Below, piece after piece: positions 33,274 to 42,536 of a DNA stretch of 64,000 nucleotides. The number at the start of each line of letters is the position of its first letter. The first letter of the stretch is position 1. The notes beneath the pieces were generated by a model that saw only the letters and a program-made list of their open reading frames with translations, ran no database searches and was not told the DNA's origin. Source of the DNA: Azolla caroliniana. Taxonomy: Eukaryota; Polypodiophyta. The DNA is taken from the NCBI GenBank assembly GCA_043228905.1, contig JBHGNT010000006.1, positions 16,368,001 through 16,432,000 on the forward strand, read 5' to 3'. Both the position numbers and the translations under genes were made by a program.

Positions 33274-34522
33274 TGTCGCGAAAATACGACGAGGATACGT
33301 GAACGTTGAGGCAAGACCCCGGGGCCTTTGTCTAGAGGATATTAAATTCGTGTATTTATATACTAAGAATTAACCGAAATGAGAAAGATTAACAAATTTC
33401 ATTAATAAAAGGGAAAGAAAGATTACAATCAATCCCAAGATTGGGATTACAAAAGTTTTATCTTATGGAGATGATTAGAATAATAGATTAGAGGAAATAA
33501 GAGATTATGATTCTTGAGTGATATGGCTTTGACAAGGAATTTTGGATTTTGAGAGATTGCTTCCGTATAGAAATTATGGTTTACTTGAGAGATAGCTTCC
33601 GTAGGGAAGATTAGGGTTATTGGCTTCGATAAGATAAGAGAGCTCCCCAACAAAAGAAAAAAAATTTAGATAATATGGAGAGTGAGTCCTAGTGTAGGAA
33701 AAAAAATAGAATAAATATGGAGTTCTCCCTTGATCATAGCCTTTCCACTTTTTCTTGCATGGCCTCTACTTTTAGTTGCCTAGCTTTTTCTTTTGGTTGC
33801 ATGTGACTGTCCACATGACCTTTACTTTTTCCATGCACTCCTTCTTTAGTTGCTTGCGTCCACATGGCCTTTACTTTAGTTCTCTTCACTTTACTTTAGT
33901 TTGTTGCATGATCCAATCTTTCGTCCGTCCGCGTCCAACCTCGTCCGGTAGCCGGTTCCATTTTGCTTGCCGGTCAGTTCCGGTTCCGGTTTTGCTTGCC
34001 GGTTCCGGTTCCGGTTTTTCTTGCCGGTTCCGATTCCGGTTTGCTTGTCCGTTCTGAATCCGATTTTGCTTGCCGACCGGTTCCGATTTTGCTTGCCGGC
34101 CGGTTCTAGTTTTGCTTACCGGCCAGTTTTCGGATTGCATACCGGCCGGTTTTCGGATTTGCTTACCGAACCCATTTTCCGAATTTGCTTACCGGCCGGT
34201 TTCCGATTTTAGGGAATTTGGCCACCATCATCCATCAAGACAAAGTGGCCAAAGTGCTCTTAGCACAAATGAAAAATGAGGGAGCTCAAGGTGTTTATAT
34301 AGCCAGGGCCTTAACTTTCCTATCTATGTGGGATAGTTCTAATTGCCCTATCTAATCAAACTTTATTTTCTTATAACTTGATATGTATTTCTCCATTTTG
34401 TTTATAGTAAAATACATTTTGAAGCTCTTGAGTATATCCATCTTTCTATAGTAAGTTACTAATCTAATCTATAATAATTATTTTATTATTATTTTACATA
34501 GTGTGTGAAGATTCACACGACA
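33274..34522 (-). repeat. 3' LTR of the young gypsy element (1,249 bp)
   Basis: On + it runs TGTCGCGAAAA to CACACGACA, i.e. TGTCG/CGACA ends. The first 660 bases and the last 200 match the other LTR almost base for base. Between them (about 33950-34210) lies a minisatellite of roughly 24-base units around TTGCTTGCCGGCCGGTT with fewer copies than the 5' LTR. It is preceded, in element sense, by the polypurine tract. Confidence 0.9.
33950..34215. repeat. CCGG-rich minisatellite in the 3' LTR
   Basis: About ten imperfect units of 24-28 bases, each with a variant of TTGCTTGCCGGCCGGTTCCGG, ending at TTTAGGGAATTTGGCCACC. Several units carry two CCGG sites. Open frames across it (repeated SGSGF, FACRF) are repeats, not proteins. 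Confidence 0.85.
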
Positions 34523-34545
34523 TTCACCCCCACCAAACCTGCACA
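34523..34545 (-). promoter_or_regulatory. Polypurine tract of the young gypsy element
   Basis: Minus strand reads GGTTTGGTGGGGGTGAA immediately before TGTCGTGTG, the 3' LTR start in element sense. A purine tract at this position primes plus-strand synthesis. Confidence 0.8.
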
Positions 34546-34589
34546 TCCACCGGTATGTGCCAATTTTGGTGAGGATTCATTTTTGTTTA

Positions 34590-37500
34590 CTATACTTTTT
34601 CATCGATGCTTAAGACTGAATCGTCAAAAGCTTCGAATCCAATTTCTATTCTATCTCTTCTCTTGAAGATCTTGATTCTTTTACCGGCAATTGGCAAGGC
34701 AAGTGGTGTACCATCCAGTTCTACTAAATGATATGTTGCATTATCTTTCACTTTCTTCACCACATATGGCCCAAACCATCGTTGTGAGAATTTTCGAGCC
34801 GTACTATGTTGGTTATCTAGGCTACTGTCATAGACTAGCACCCAATCTCCTTCAACGATTTTCCTCGGCCGAAGTCGATGTCGTTTATTGAAGTCTTTCT
34901 TGTTCTTTAGCCTTGCATTCTTTAGCCACGCTTTAGCCACCTCTACATCTTCCAAATTCCACTCTAATTGTCGAATCCTCAATGCTAGAAGATCTTCTCT
35001 ACTTATCTCATCTTGCCATGGCAATGCAAACCATGAAATAATACTTTGTTCTACCGGCATTATTGGCTTTTGTCCGAATATGAGCTCTGCCGGCATGTAT
35101 CCCGTCACCGTGCTATGAGTAGTCCTGTCAGCCCATAATGCAAATGGCAATAGACGTGGCCATTCTCCTATTTTCCCATGGCAAGCTTTCACTAGAGCCT
35201 TCACAATCGGTCCATGTCCACGTTCCACCTTCCCATTTGCTTCCGGATTATACGCCATGGTAAGAGATAATTTGATTCCCATCCTCGAGAAGAATTCTCT
35301 AGCTTCATTGGCGTCCAACTCGCCTCTATCAGCCACTATCTTGCCGACGCATCCATATCTGCAAATAACATCTTCAAGAAGGAATCGGCATACTGATGAT
35401 GTCTCCTTAGTTCTTAATGCTCGCCCTTCAACTTGATTGGTAAGATCCTCTCTCGCGAGCACAAGATACTTCATCTGCCATCGTCCCATTGGCATCATCA
35501 CTATGTCCACCATCCACTTGTAATGCATAGCCAACGGGTAAGTCGGATGAAGTCCATCTCGATGGCAAATATTCGAAAACATTTGACATTCCTTACATGT
35601 TTCCACATAAGCTGCTACATCTTTGTAGATGCCCGGCCACCAATATTTCTCCTTAAGCTTCGCAAACATAGCCCATATTCCTCGATGGCCTGCAAAAACA
35701 CTATCATGAAATTCAGACATTAGTTTTTGTTGGTCTTCTAGCTTGCAGACAACTCTCATCGGAGTCCCATTCTTCTTTTTTGCATGCTTCCAAAGAGCTC
35801 CATTCTTAAGGAAATACTTGTATGCTTTCTTCCGAATTCGATGGATGTCTTCCGTCGACCATGATTCATCTTTTTGGAGAGAACTCAAGTATTTCCCGAC
35901 CTCCACGAATTCGTCTTCGTAGTCGTCTTCTATGAAAGTAATCAACACCCGAGCATAGGAACTTGCAAAGAAATCCAGGCCAACATCATCTTCATCAGAA
36001 TGTCGATCTTCTTCTCCGTCGTATCTCGCTCGTGATAGCATGTCTGCAACGACATTACGCTTCCCAGCTACATGACGGATCTCGGGGTTGAGTGATTTGA
36101 TATATGCAATCCAACACAACATGGCAATATCCGGTGTATTACAACCAGATATCATACCCAAAATTGGTAGGCAATCTGTCTCAATTATGACTTCTGCTCC
36201 AATAAGGTAATCACGATCAGATTTGATTGCCGAGACGATCCCCCATAGCTCCCTCTTCACTTGGGCATACCTTCTTTGCCTGTCACTTAACACTTTCGCG
36301 CCAAACCGAATTGCATATCGGTTGCAATCTTCATCTTCTTGGTTGATAACCCATCCAATTCCGATTGGACTAGTATCCACAGTCACGAAAATGGGCTTGC
36401 CGTATGAATAGTCCGCTTTCCGTAATGCAGGTGCCTCCATCAATAATTTCTTTAGCCTTCGGATGGCGATTGTATGATCGCTCGTCCATTCAAACATCCG
36501 CTTCTTCTTTAGTAGACCATATAATGGCTCAGCAATGTGGGCGTAGTGTGGAATCCAAATATGATAAAACGCGCATGCTCCAAGGAACCTTCGAACCTCC
36601 GTTTGGGTTACATATTCTTCTTTCATGCCTTGAATTGCATTCACCTTGGATGGCGAAGGCTTCCGACCGTATGCTCCACACAAGTGACCTACCACCAGGA
36701 TCTCCGGTTGCCTGAATGCGGATTTTTCTCCCGAAAATGTCAAATTCGCATCTTCGAGCCTTTGGAGCACCTTCTCGCAATTTTTCATATGATCCATGAC
36801 AAACTTTCTACATCCATCCTTATCTTTTGATTCATCCTTCTCTTCATCTGAACATCCTTTTATCGGAATATCATCTAAGAATGGCATCGTGATATCCGGG
36901 ATGCAATCCTTCAAGACCTTGTTCATGGCATTCACCATATGAGCCACCGAGTTCGTTGTGCCTTGAGGTAAGGTACACATCCGCACCAACCCGATTGGAG
37001 TTTTCATGGTTGTAATGTCACGACTGTCGACCGCCAACTGGAATTGATCATAGCCAGAGTAAAGATCACCGATGGAGTAGATGGACCGGCCCGCAAATGC
37101 CTCGGCAAATTCATCCACACTTGGACCGATTCCAGCATTCCGAATTGTCACCTTGTTGACGGGTTGAAGATCTTGAATGAATCGCAACGATCCATTCTTC
37201 TTTGGCACCATGAACCACCTATTAGAATAAGGAGTGTTCCACGGTTCTAGAATTCCCATCCTCACCTTCTCCTTTAAGAGCTCGATCAGCTTCGGTAGGT
37301 GTGCTCTTGGAACCAGTATCGGTTTCAAATTCCAAGGCACATGCGGCATCGTGAAGATCACCATCGGTTCTACCGTCCTTGGATTAGCACACCCTATTTC
37401 TTGTGGGAAAAACGCGAAAGCCTTCCCATGTCTTTCAAGCATTCCACGAAACATCCGCTCTTCTTCAGGGAGGAGGAAATCCTCCCTTCCAACTCGTAGT

Positions 37501-38063
37501 TTTCCCTTCGTCTCTTCAGTGAAGATGTGACCAATTGTATTTGGGTTCCTTAAGCTTGGATCTTTTGCAACTTCCTTCATCTTTTGCCAGCTATCTTCCG
37601 GTAGCGGAACTACAACTGGCTTGATCTTCCTATCCACGATTTTATATTTTGTGTTGACTTCGACTTCCTCTATCAAGATGCCTCGATGATATTCATCGAT
37701 GATAGTATACATGTTGACGGAGTTAACCGAAATCACATGTTGATGGTGAGGATAACTCAAATCCACGACTTCCTTGATTTCGCCGATGGTGTCGTTAAAT
37801 GAGGCTTCCTCCAGAATATATGACACGAATTCTTCTTCTTCGATTATGCTTTCTTCTTTCAGCACCTCCTCGAAGTCTTGTATCTGACACTTTTCCTTCT
37901 TGTTGAGTAGTCTAAGTTTGCATGCGCCACCAAGTGTGACGCATGTTGCTTCTCCTTGCAATCCACGCACTTTGCTTCCTTGTGGGGACTTATGATTGCT
38001 CGGACTATTTGTGCCCCATGCTTCAATAGTCCGCTTTAAAAATCCGAGGATTCGCCTCCAAGG
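34590..38063 (-). CDS. ORF2: reverse transcriptase, RNase H, integrase
   Basis: Uninterrupted frame of about 1,157 codons, counted below from the GTG at 37970 (1,126 residues). RT spans about 240-430: FMVPKKNGSLRFIQDLQPVN, SIGDLYSGYDQF, LPQGTTNS, and catalytic MPFLDDIPIKGC (Asp 366-367), with a charged insert after it (DEEKDESKDKDG). RNase H is about 527-645 (FVTVDTSPIGIGW, KRELWG, ETDC, ADMLSR). The integrase finger is H755, H762, C792, C795; catalytic core D822 (MVDIVMMP), D881 (VADRGE), E916 (NGKVERGHG); then a GPY/F module (RWFGPYVV, about 1065) and no chromodomain. No ATG occurs in the first 86 codons, and the frame overlaps ORF1 by 28 bases in the -1 direction, so expression by -1 frameshifting is likely. 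FLDDIPIKG and the long pre-RT region recall basidiomycete gypsy elements, from memory only. Confidence 0.92.
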   Translation of the reverse strand, partial: PWRRILGFLKRTIEAWGTNSPSNHKSPQGSKVRGLQGEATCVTLGGACKLRLLNKKEKCQIQDFEEVLKEESIIEEEEFVSYILEEASFNDTIGEIKEVVDLSYPHHQHVISVNSVNMYTIIDEYHRGILIEEVEVNTKYKIVDRKIKPVVVPLPEDSWQKMKEVAKDPSLRNPNTIGHIFTEETKGKLRVGREDFLLPEEERMFRGMLERHGKAFAFFPQEIGCANPRTVEPMVIFTMPHVPWNLKPILVPRAHLPKLIELLKEKVRMGILEPWNTPYSNRWFMVPKKNGSLRFIQDLQPVNKVTIRNAGIGPSVDEFAEAFAGRSIYSIGDLYSGYDQFQLAVDSRDITTMKTPIGLVRMCTLPQGTTNSVAHMVNAMNKVLKDCIPDITMPFLDDIPIKGCSDEEKDESKDKDGCRKFVMDHMKNCEKVLQRLEDANLTFSGEKSAFRQPEILVVGHLCGAYGRKPSPSKVNAIQGMKEEYVTQTEVRRFLGACAFYHIWIPHYAHIAEPLYGLLKKKRMFEWTSDHTIAIRRLKKLLMEAPALRKADYSYGKPIFVTVDTSPIGIGWVINQEDEDCNRYAIRFGAKVLSDRQRRYAQVKRELWGIVSAIKSDRDYLIGAEVIIETDCLPILGMISGCNTPDIAMLCWIAYIKSLNPEIRHVAGKRNVVADMLSRARYDGEEDRHSDEDDVGLDFFASSYARVLITFIEDDYEDEFVEVGKYLSSLQKDESWSTEDIHRIRKKAYKYFLKNGALWKHAKKKNGTPMRVVCKLEDQQKLMSEFHDSVFAGHRGIWAMFAKLKEKYWWPGIYKDVAAYVETCKECQMFSNICHRDGLHPTYPLAMHYKWMVDIVMMPMGRWQMKYLVLAREDLTNQVEGRALRTKETSSVCRFLLEDVICRYGCVGKIVADRGELDANEAREFFSRMGIKLSLTMAYNPEANGKVERGHGPIVKALVKACHGKIGEWPRLLPFALWADRTTHSTVTGYMPAELIFGQKPIMPVEQSIISWFALPWQDEISREDLLALRIRQLEWNLEDVEVAKAWLKNARLKNKKDFNKRHRLRPRKIVEGDWVLVYDSSLDNQHSTARKFSQRWFGPYVVKKVKDNATYHLVELDGTPLALPIAGKRIKIFKRRDRIEIGFEAFDDSVLSIDEKV
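38036..38063 (-). promoter_or_regulatory. ORF1/ORF2 overlap, candidate -1 frameshift site
   Basis: ORF2 frame is open from 38063 (after a TAG at 38064-38066) and ORF1 ends at 38036. The zero-frame codons before the stop are GAT TTT TAA, within GGATTTTTAAAG; slipping back one base on TTT would read on into ORF2 as Leu-Lys-Arg. A downstream stimulatory structure was not worked out. Confidence 0.5.
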
Positions 38064-40216
38064 CTATCTCGGTTCCTTTCATGATTAGCTCGCACCGTCA
38101 GGAATTGAACGGATCTTTTACTATCAAGACTCTTGACGCGCGCGAAGGCCGCTCCATTATCGAACACCTTGGTCTCCATCCGGGACGATGTTATATATGG
38201 TTGTCCTAGGATGACGGGATGTGAAGCCGAGTCTTGCACGAAGAAGTGTTGATCAATCTCTACATCCCCGATCGTGACTTTAACGTTGGGGCAAGCTCCG
38301 TACAAGTCCTCCGTAGCCTTCGTCGCTGCTCGAATCTTCCATCCGTGGTTTGTATTAATCGGCCATCTTCCTTTCTTGTAGAACTCGGTCGACATGAGGT
38401 TGATCTCAGAGCCATGGTCAATCAAAGCGACCACGGTCTCTTTCTTCTCCCCGATCTTCACCGGTGTCTCCGTTGTCACTCTTGCCCAATGAGGTCGCGA
38501 GTAATGGCTATCCGCCACCACTTCTTCTTCTTCCTCCTCTTCCAATTTTGCCATGGTTATGGCACTTGTTTTCACCTCCTCTTCATCAGATTGTTGCCGC
38601 TTCCTCTTAATAAGGTCCACGATAGTATCATGGAACTCATTCTTCGCGATCCCAAGTAGCTCTCTCAAGGTAAGGTCGACATGACTATCTAAAACCTTCT
38701 CCTCAAGGACCTTCCGCAAGTTAGTTGTTTGTTCTATGTCCGACCTTAGCTTGTAAGTCGGTGCCGCTCGTTCTTTTCCTTTCTTCGTTGATTCTTCAAC
38801 TTCCATCCGAGCAGGTTGGTTCGATCCACCGGGCTTCATGTTTGTTTCACCAATCTCTTTTCTTGGGATAGGTTGCGGTGGCCCTTCTTTCCCTCCGTTC
38901 CTCGTGTTAGGTCGCTTTGATGTGCCATCTTCTTCACCAGTTTTCTTCCTCTTCTCTTCGACAAGGGCTTCATAGGTGTCACACACAACCTCCGCAAAGC
39001 TTGTGTTTTCGTCGAGTGGATCTGACCATCCGGTTGCTCGTCGCACATTTCGGTCAGCAAGTTTTAGATCCTCCGAATTGATTTTGCCTTTTTCTTCGCA
39101 CTCGAAGACCGTTGGCCAAAACCCAGCTCCTGGCTTGATCATTTTAAGATTCTCTTTTCCAACTCCTATCCCAGCCGAAGCGGCATAGTGAATAGCCTCC
39201 ACATGCCTTGCATCTTCTTCTTCTACAATCTTTTTCAGCCCACCTCTTCCGAAGTTCACTCGTAGTGGCTTCCGGGTCTCGCTTGAGTGAATCATGTTGC
39301 CATCCAAATAGACGACATTCTTGCGGATCGCATCTTGCAAGTCAGCACATTCCCTTCGTGAGTGTTCAAAGCTATCGCACCACACACATCTATACGCTTC
39401 TTTTCCCTTGGGCCCGCGTCGACCTAAGTTGGCTAGCGATACCGCTTCAAACTTCTTGGAGAGCTCTTCGATTATAGACTCCTCCATTGCTTTCTTGTCG
39501 AAATTGTTGATCGGCTTACTAGGCTCAATCGTCGTAGGTGCGTTCTTCCACAATTGTGGATTCTCGACCTCAGCTTCCTCTTGCCATTGTCGCCGCTTAT
39601 CAAAACGGCTGCAAGCCTTCTTCACCGCCGCCCAGTCCGCTACCAAACCATTTGGTTGTGTTTCGTCCTCCAAGAAACTACCCAATTCTCGCCGATCTTT
39701 CGCATCCATTGCCTTTAGGAATAGTAAAACTTTATCTCCGTCGAGAACTCGTTGCTCAACACTCGGAAGTCGGTTGTACTTCTGGTCGAATTCGGCATAA
39801 ATTCCCGATGCACACAGATTCTTCCCTTTCTTCTCGATCCAATTCATTAACATATGCCGAGTCATCCGCAATGCGTCTTCAAGCATGTATTCAGTGAGAA
39901 GAGCCCTTTCGAACTCCGCCCAAGTTGCATGCTCGTTTTGGATCTCCATCACGCGCTCACGGATCCCGGGTTCTACCACACGCTTAAAGCTTGAAATTTG
40001 TTTTGGATCATGGACATCTCTTTGTTGCATCTCATTCCGGTAGGTAGCAAGGAGATTTGTGATGTTCTTCCCACCGAATCTTCCAACTGTCTCCACAGTT
40101 CGGTCAACAGCTTTGTCGACTAAAGCCTCCCGATCTCTCTCTTTCAGCATGAATCCGACGACGGACACCATGCCTTTCGTCAATTCTTCTCCTTGAGTTC
40201 CACATGTCGAAGCCAT
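38036..40216 (-). CDS. ORF1: Gag and aspartic protease
   Basis: 726 residues from the ATG at 40214-40216 (MASTCGTQGEEL); an upstream in-frame GTG at 40252 is less likely. The N-terminal 230 residues are helical and charged, capsid-like. A CCHC knuckle, CVWCDSFEHSRREC, is at about 277-290, followed by a conserved-looking VVYLDGNMIHSSETRKPL block. A Lys/Glu/Pro-rich linker follows. The retropepsin is at about 588-690: VALIDHGSEINLM has DHG where DTG or DSG is normal, and VILGQPYITSS is the distal motif. The ORF ends SSDF-TAA inside a run of five T, where ORF2 overlaps in -1. No nonsense or frameshift mutation is present. Confidence 0.9.
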   Translation of the reverse strand: MASTCGTQGEELTKGMVSVVGFMLKERDREALVDKAVDRTVETVGRFGGKNITNLLATYRNEMQQRDVHDPKQISSFKRVVEPGIRERVMEIQNEHATWAEFERALLTEYMLEDALRMTRHMLMNWIEKKGKNLCASGIYAEFDQKYNRLPSVEQRVLDGDKVLLFLKAMDAKDRRELGSFLEDETQPNGLVADWAAVKKACSRFDKRRQWQEEAEVENPQLWKNAPTTIEPSKPINNFDKKAMEESIIEELSKKFEAVSLANLGRRGPKGKEAYRCVWCDSFEHSRRECADLQDAIRKNVVYLDGNMIHSSETRKPLRVNFGRGGLKKIVEEEDARHVEAIHYAASAGIGVGKENLKMIKPGAGFWPTVFECEEKGKINSEDLKLADRNVRRATGWSDPLDENTSFAEVVCDTYEALVEEKRKKTGEEDGTSKRPNTRNGGKEGPPQPIPRKEIGETNMKPGGSNQPARMEVEESTKKGKERAAPTYKLRSDIEQTTNLRKVLEEKVLDSHVDLTLRELLGIAKNEFHDTIVDLIKRKRQQSDEEEVKTSAITMAKLEEEEEEEVVADSHYSRPHWARVTTETPVKIGEKKETVVALIDHGSEINLMSTEFYKKGRWPINTNHGWKIRAATKATEDLYGACPNVKVTIGDVEIDQHFFVQDSASHPVILGQPYITSSRMETKVFDNGAAFARVKSLDSKRSVQFLTVRANHERNRDSLGGESSDF

Positions 40217-40247
40217 CTTCGTACTAGATATCCTCCTACTGCCTTGT

Positions 40248-40265
40248 TTCACGTTAGGTTCACCA
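40248..40265 (-). promoter_or_regulatory. Candidate primer-binding site of the young gypsy element
   Basis: On the minus strand, four bases after the 5' LTR, TGGTGAACCTAACGTG begins with the TGG that pairs with a tRNA CCA end. It is not the initiator-Met site used by the copia elements here. The matching tRNA is not identified. Confidence 0.5.
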
Positions 40266-40269
40266 AAGA

Positions 40270-41739
40270 TGTCGCGAAAATACGACGAGGATACGTGAAC
40301 GTTGAGGCAAGACCCCGGGGCCTTTGTCTAGAGGATATTAAATTCGTGTATTTATATACTAAGAATTAACCGAAATGAGAAAGATTAACAAATTTCATTA
40401 ATAAAAGGGAAAGAAAGATTACAATCAATCCCAAGATTGGGATTACAAAAGTTTTATCTTATGGAGATGATTAGAATAATAGATTAGAGGAAATAAGAGA
40501 TTATGATTCTTGAGTGATATGGCTTTGACAAGGAATTTTGGATTTTGAGAGATTGCTTCCGTATAGAAATTATGGTTTACTTGAGAGATAGCTTCCGTAG
40601 GGAAGATTAGGGTTATTGGCTTCGATAAGATAAGAGAGCTCCCCAACAAAAGAAAAAAAAATTAGATAATATGGAGAGTGAGTCCTAGTGTAGGAAAAAA
40701 AATAGAATAAATATGGAGTTCTCCCTTGATCATAGCCTTTCCACTTTTTCTTGCATGGCCTCTACTTTTAGTTGCCTAGCTTTTTCTTTTGGTTGCATGT
40801 GACTGTCCACATGACCTTTACTTTTTCCATGCACTCCTTCTTTAGTTGCTTGCGTCCACATGGCCTTTACTTTAGTTCTCTTCACTTTACTTTAGTTTGT
40901 TGCATGATCCAATCTTTCGTCCGTCCGCGTCCAACCTCGTCCGGTAGCCGGTTCCATTTTGCTTGCCGGTTGGTTCCGGTTCCGGTTTTTCTTGCCGGCC
41001 GGTTCCAATTTTGCCTACCAGCCGGTTTCCGGTTTGCTTGCCGGCCAGTTCCAGTTTTGCTTACCGGCCAGTTTCCAGTTTTGCTTGCCGGCCAGTTCCA
41101 GTTTTGCTTACCGGCCGGTTTTCGATTTGCATACCCGTTCCGGTTCTGATTTTGCTTGCCGGCCGGTTCCAGTTTTGCTTACCGGCCAGTTTTCGGATTG
41201 CATACCGGCCGGTTTTCGGATTTGCTTACCGAACCCATTTTCCGAATTTGCTTACCGGTCGGTTTCCGATTTTAGGGAATTTAGCCACCATCATCCATTA
41301 AGACAAAGTGGCCAAAGTGCTTGCCGGTTTGCTTGCCGGCCGGTTCCGGTTTTGCATACCAGCCGGTTTCCAGATTTGCTTACCGGACCCATTTTCCGGA
41401 TTTGCTTACCGGCCGGTTTCCGGTTTTAGGGAATTTGGCCACCATCATCCATCAAGACAAAGTGGCCAAAGTGCTCTTAGCACAAACAAAAAATGAGGGA
41501 GCTCAAGGTGTTTATATAGCCAGGGCCTTAACTTTCCTATCTATGTGGGATAGTTCTAATTTCCCTATCTAATCAAACTTTATTTTCTTATAACTTGATA
41601 TGTATTTCTCCATTTTGTTTATAGTAAAATACATTTTGAAGCTCTTGAGTATATCCATCTTTCTATAGTAAGTTACTAATCTAATCTATAATAATTATTT
41701 CATTATTTTTTTACATAGTGTGTGAAGATTCACACGACA
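40270..41739 (-). repeat. 5' LTR of the young gypsy element (1,470 bp)
   Basis: Same ends as the other LTR. It is 221 bp longer because its minisatellite (about 40960-41440) has more CCGG-rich units and a second copy of the segment CCACCATCATCCAT..AAGACAAAGTGGCCAAAGTGCT. Outside the array differences are very few (for example one A/T change near 40661). Confidence 0.9.
40960..41440. repeat. CCGG-rich minisatellite in the 5' LTR
   Basis: About 18 imperfect units of 24-28 bases built on TTGCTTGCCGGCCGGTTCC / TTGCTTACCGGCCAGTTTCC. Longer and partly rearranged compared with the array at 33950-34215, including a duplication of the array's right border. Confidence 0.85.
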
Positions 41740-41743
41740 CCGT

Positions 41744-42159
41744 TTCGACTAGCGTTTAGGCTGGAGGCTATGATGCCGGTCGAATTTCAGGTACCCAGTT
41801 TGCGGATTCAGGTACGGAACCGACTATCAGAAGCCAAGTCGGAGGAGGTACGGCTCCATCAACTACTCGAACTCGGGGAAAAACGCATACACAGCATGGC
41901 TATGTTGGAGCAGGAACGACGACGACATAAAGCTATTGTGGATCGACATCAGAATGCAAGGGAAAAGGAGTTCGTCGTGGGTCGGGCGGTGTTGGTTTTC
42001 CAAACCCGCATGGGCCATATGCCAGGGAAGTTACGATTCCGTTGGACCGGCCCATACTGGATAATTGAAGCGGAACAAGGCACGTTCCAACTAGGTACGC
42101 TGGCTGGGGAAGTAGTACGGCAAAAGGTGAATGGGTTTCGGCTCAAACCTTACCTGGGT
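41744..42159 (+). pseudogene. Tat2 integrase C-terminus (continuation)
   Basis: Resumes the integrase frame interrupted at 33273: RLAFRLEAMMPVEFQVPSLR, SEEVRLHQLLELGEKR, HQNAREKEFVVGRAVLVF, GKLRFRWTGPYWIIEAE (GPY/F-type motif) and VNGFRLKPYLG. Ends where the inverted LTR begins. No stop occurs in this part; the apparent 310-residue ORF continuing into 42654 is partly LTR. Confidence 0.85.
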
Positions 42160-42536
42160 TGTGGAACAACAAATAGGCATCTATGCGTAATGCGTAGGGG
42201 AATGCTCCCTGTAACCTATCAGCGTATGAGGGAGACGACTACAACCGACTCCTTAGCAATGGTTACACTTACGTTCTTACACGCTAAGGCATTCCAGACA
42301 CATAACAGATTAGCCGTAGCTATGCACAGACTTTCAGAGAAGATAGAATTCTATTATGATATGTTTCTTTACATTCCCAAAATTACACACTCCCTCTATC
42401 AGAGGTTTTCTGCCCTTTATATATGCAGGGTCTATCTAGCCGTTCACGCTTCCTGCATGAACCGTTACATGCATTATGATCTTATATTATTTCTTATTCC
42501 TACGCTCTTGTCCGTCGATTACTATTCCGGTGGACA
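42160..42536 (-). repeat. Tat2-family LTR in inverted orientation
   Basis: The 377 bases are the reverse complement of the LTR at 27918-28294 with a few percent difference; its TATA box reads on the minus strand. It begins right after the Tat2 integrase end, where the 3' LTR should be in + orientation. No target duplication is seen around it (GGGT before, ACACC after). Confidence 0.9.

Larger units (their letters stand above)
33274..41739 (-). mobile_element. Young, apparently complete Ty3/gypsy element with fungal-like motifs
   Basis: 8,466 bp, transcribed on the minus strand: 5' LTR 40270-41739, primer-binding site near 40248-40265, ORF1 Gag-protease 38036-40216, ORF2 RT-RNase H-integrase 34590-38063, polypurine tract 34523-34545, 3' LTR 33274-34522, CCGT duplications outside. 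Both ORFs are uninterrupted, in contrast to every other retroelement here, and the LTRs are nearly identical outside their minisatellite, so insertion was recent. The domain order (protease, RT, RNase H, integrase) is gypsy. There is no chromodomain. The motifs PFLDDIPIKGC and DHGSEINLM are not those of Tat, Athila or the chromoviruses in this window. Confidence 0.9.

Noticed and set aside
33776-34279. Repeated SGSGF / FACRF frames in the LTR, also at 40772-41572
   Set aside because: They translate the CCGG-rich minisatellite; the unit length is not constant, and the frames lie in an LTR.
33274-41739. Endogenous virus (caulimovirid or envelope-bearing)
   Set aside because: The element has LTRs, integrase and a target duplication and no envelope-like or movement-protein ORF; it is an LTR retrotransposon.
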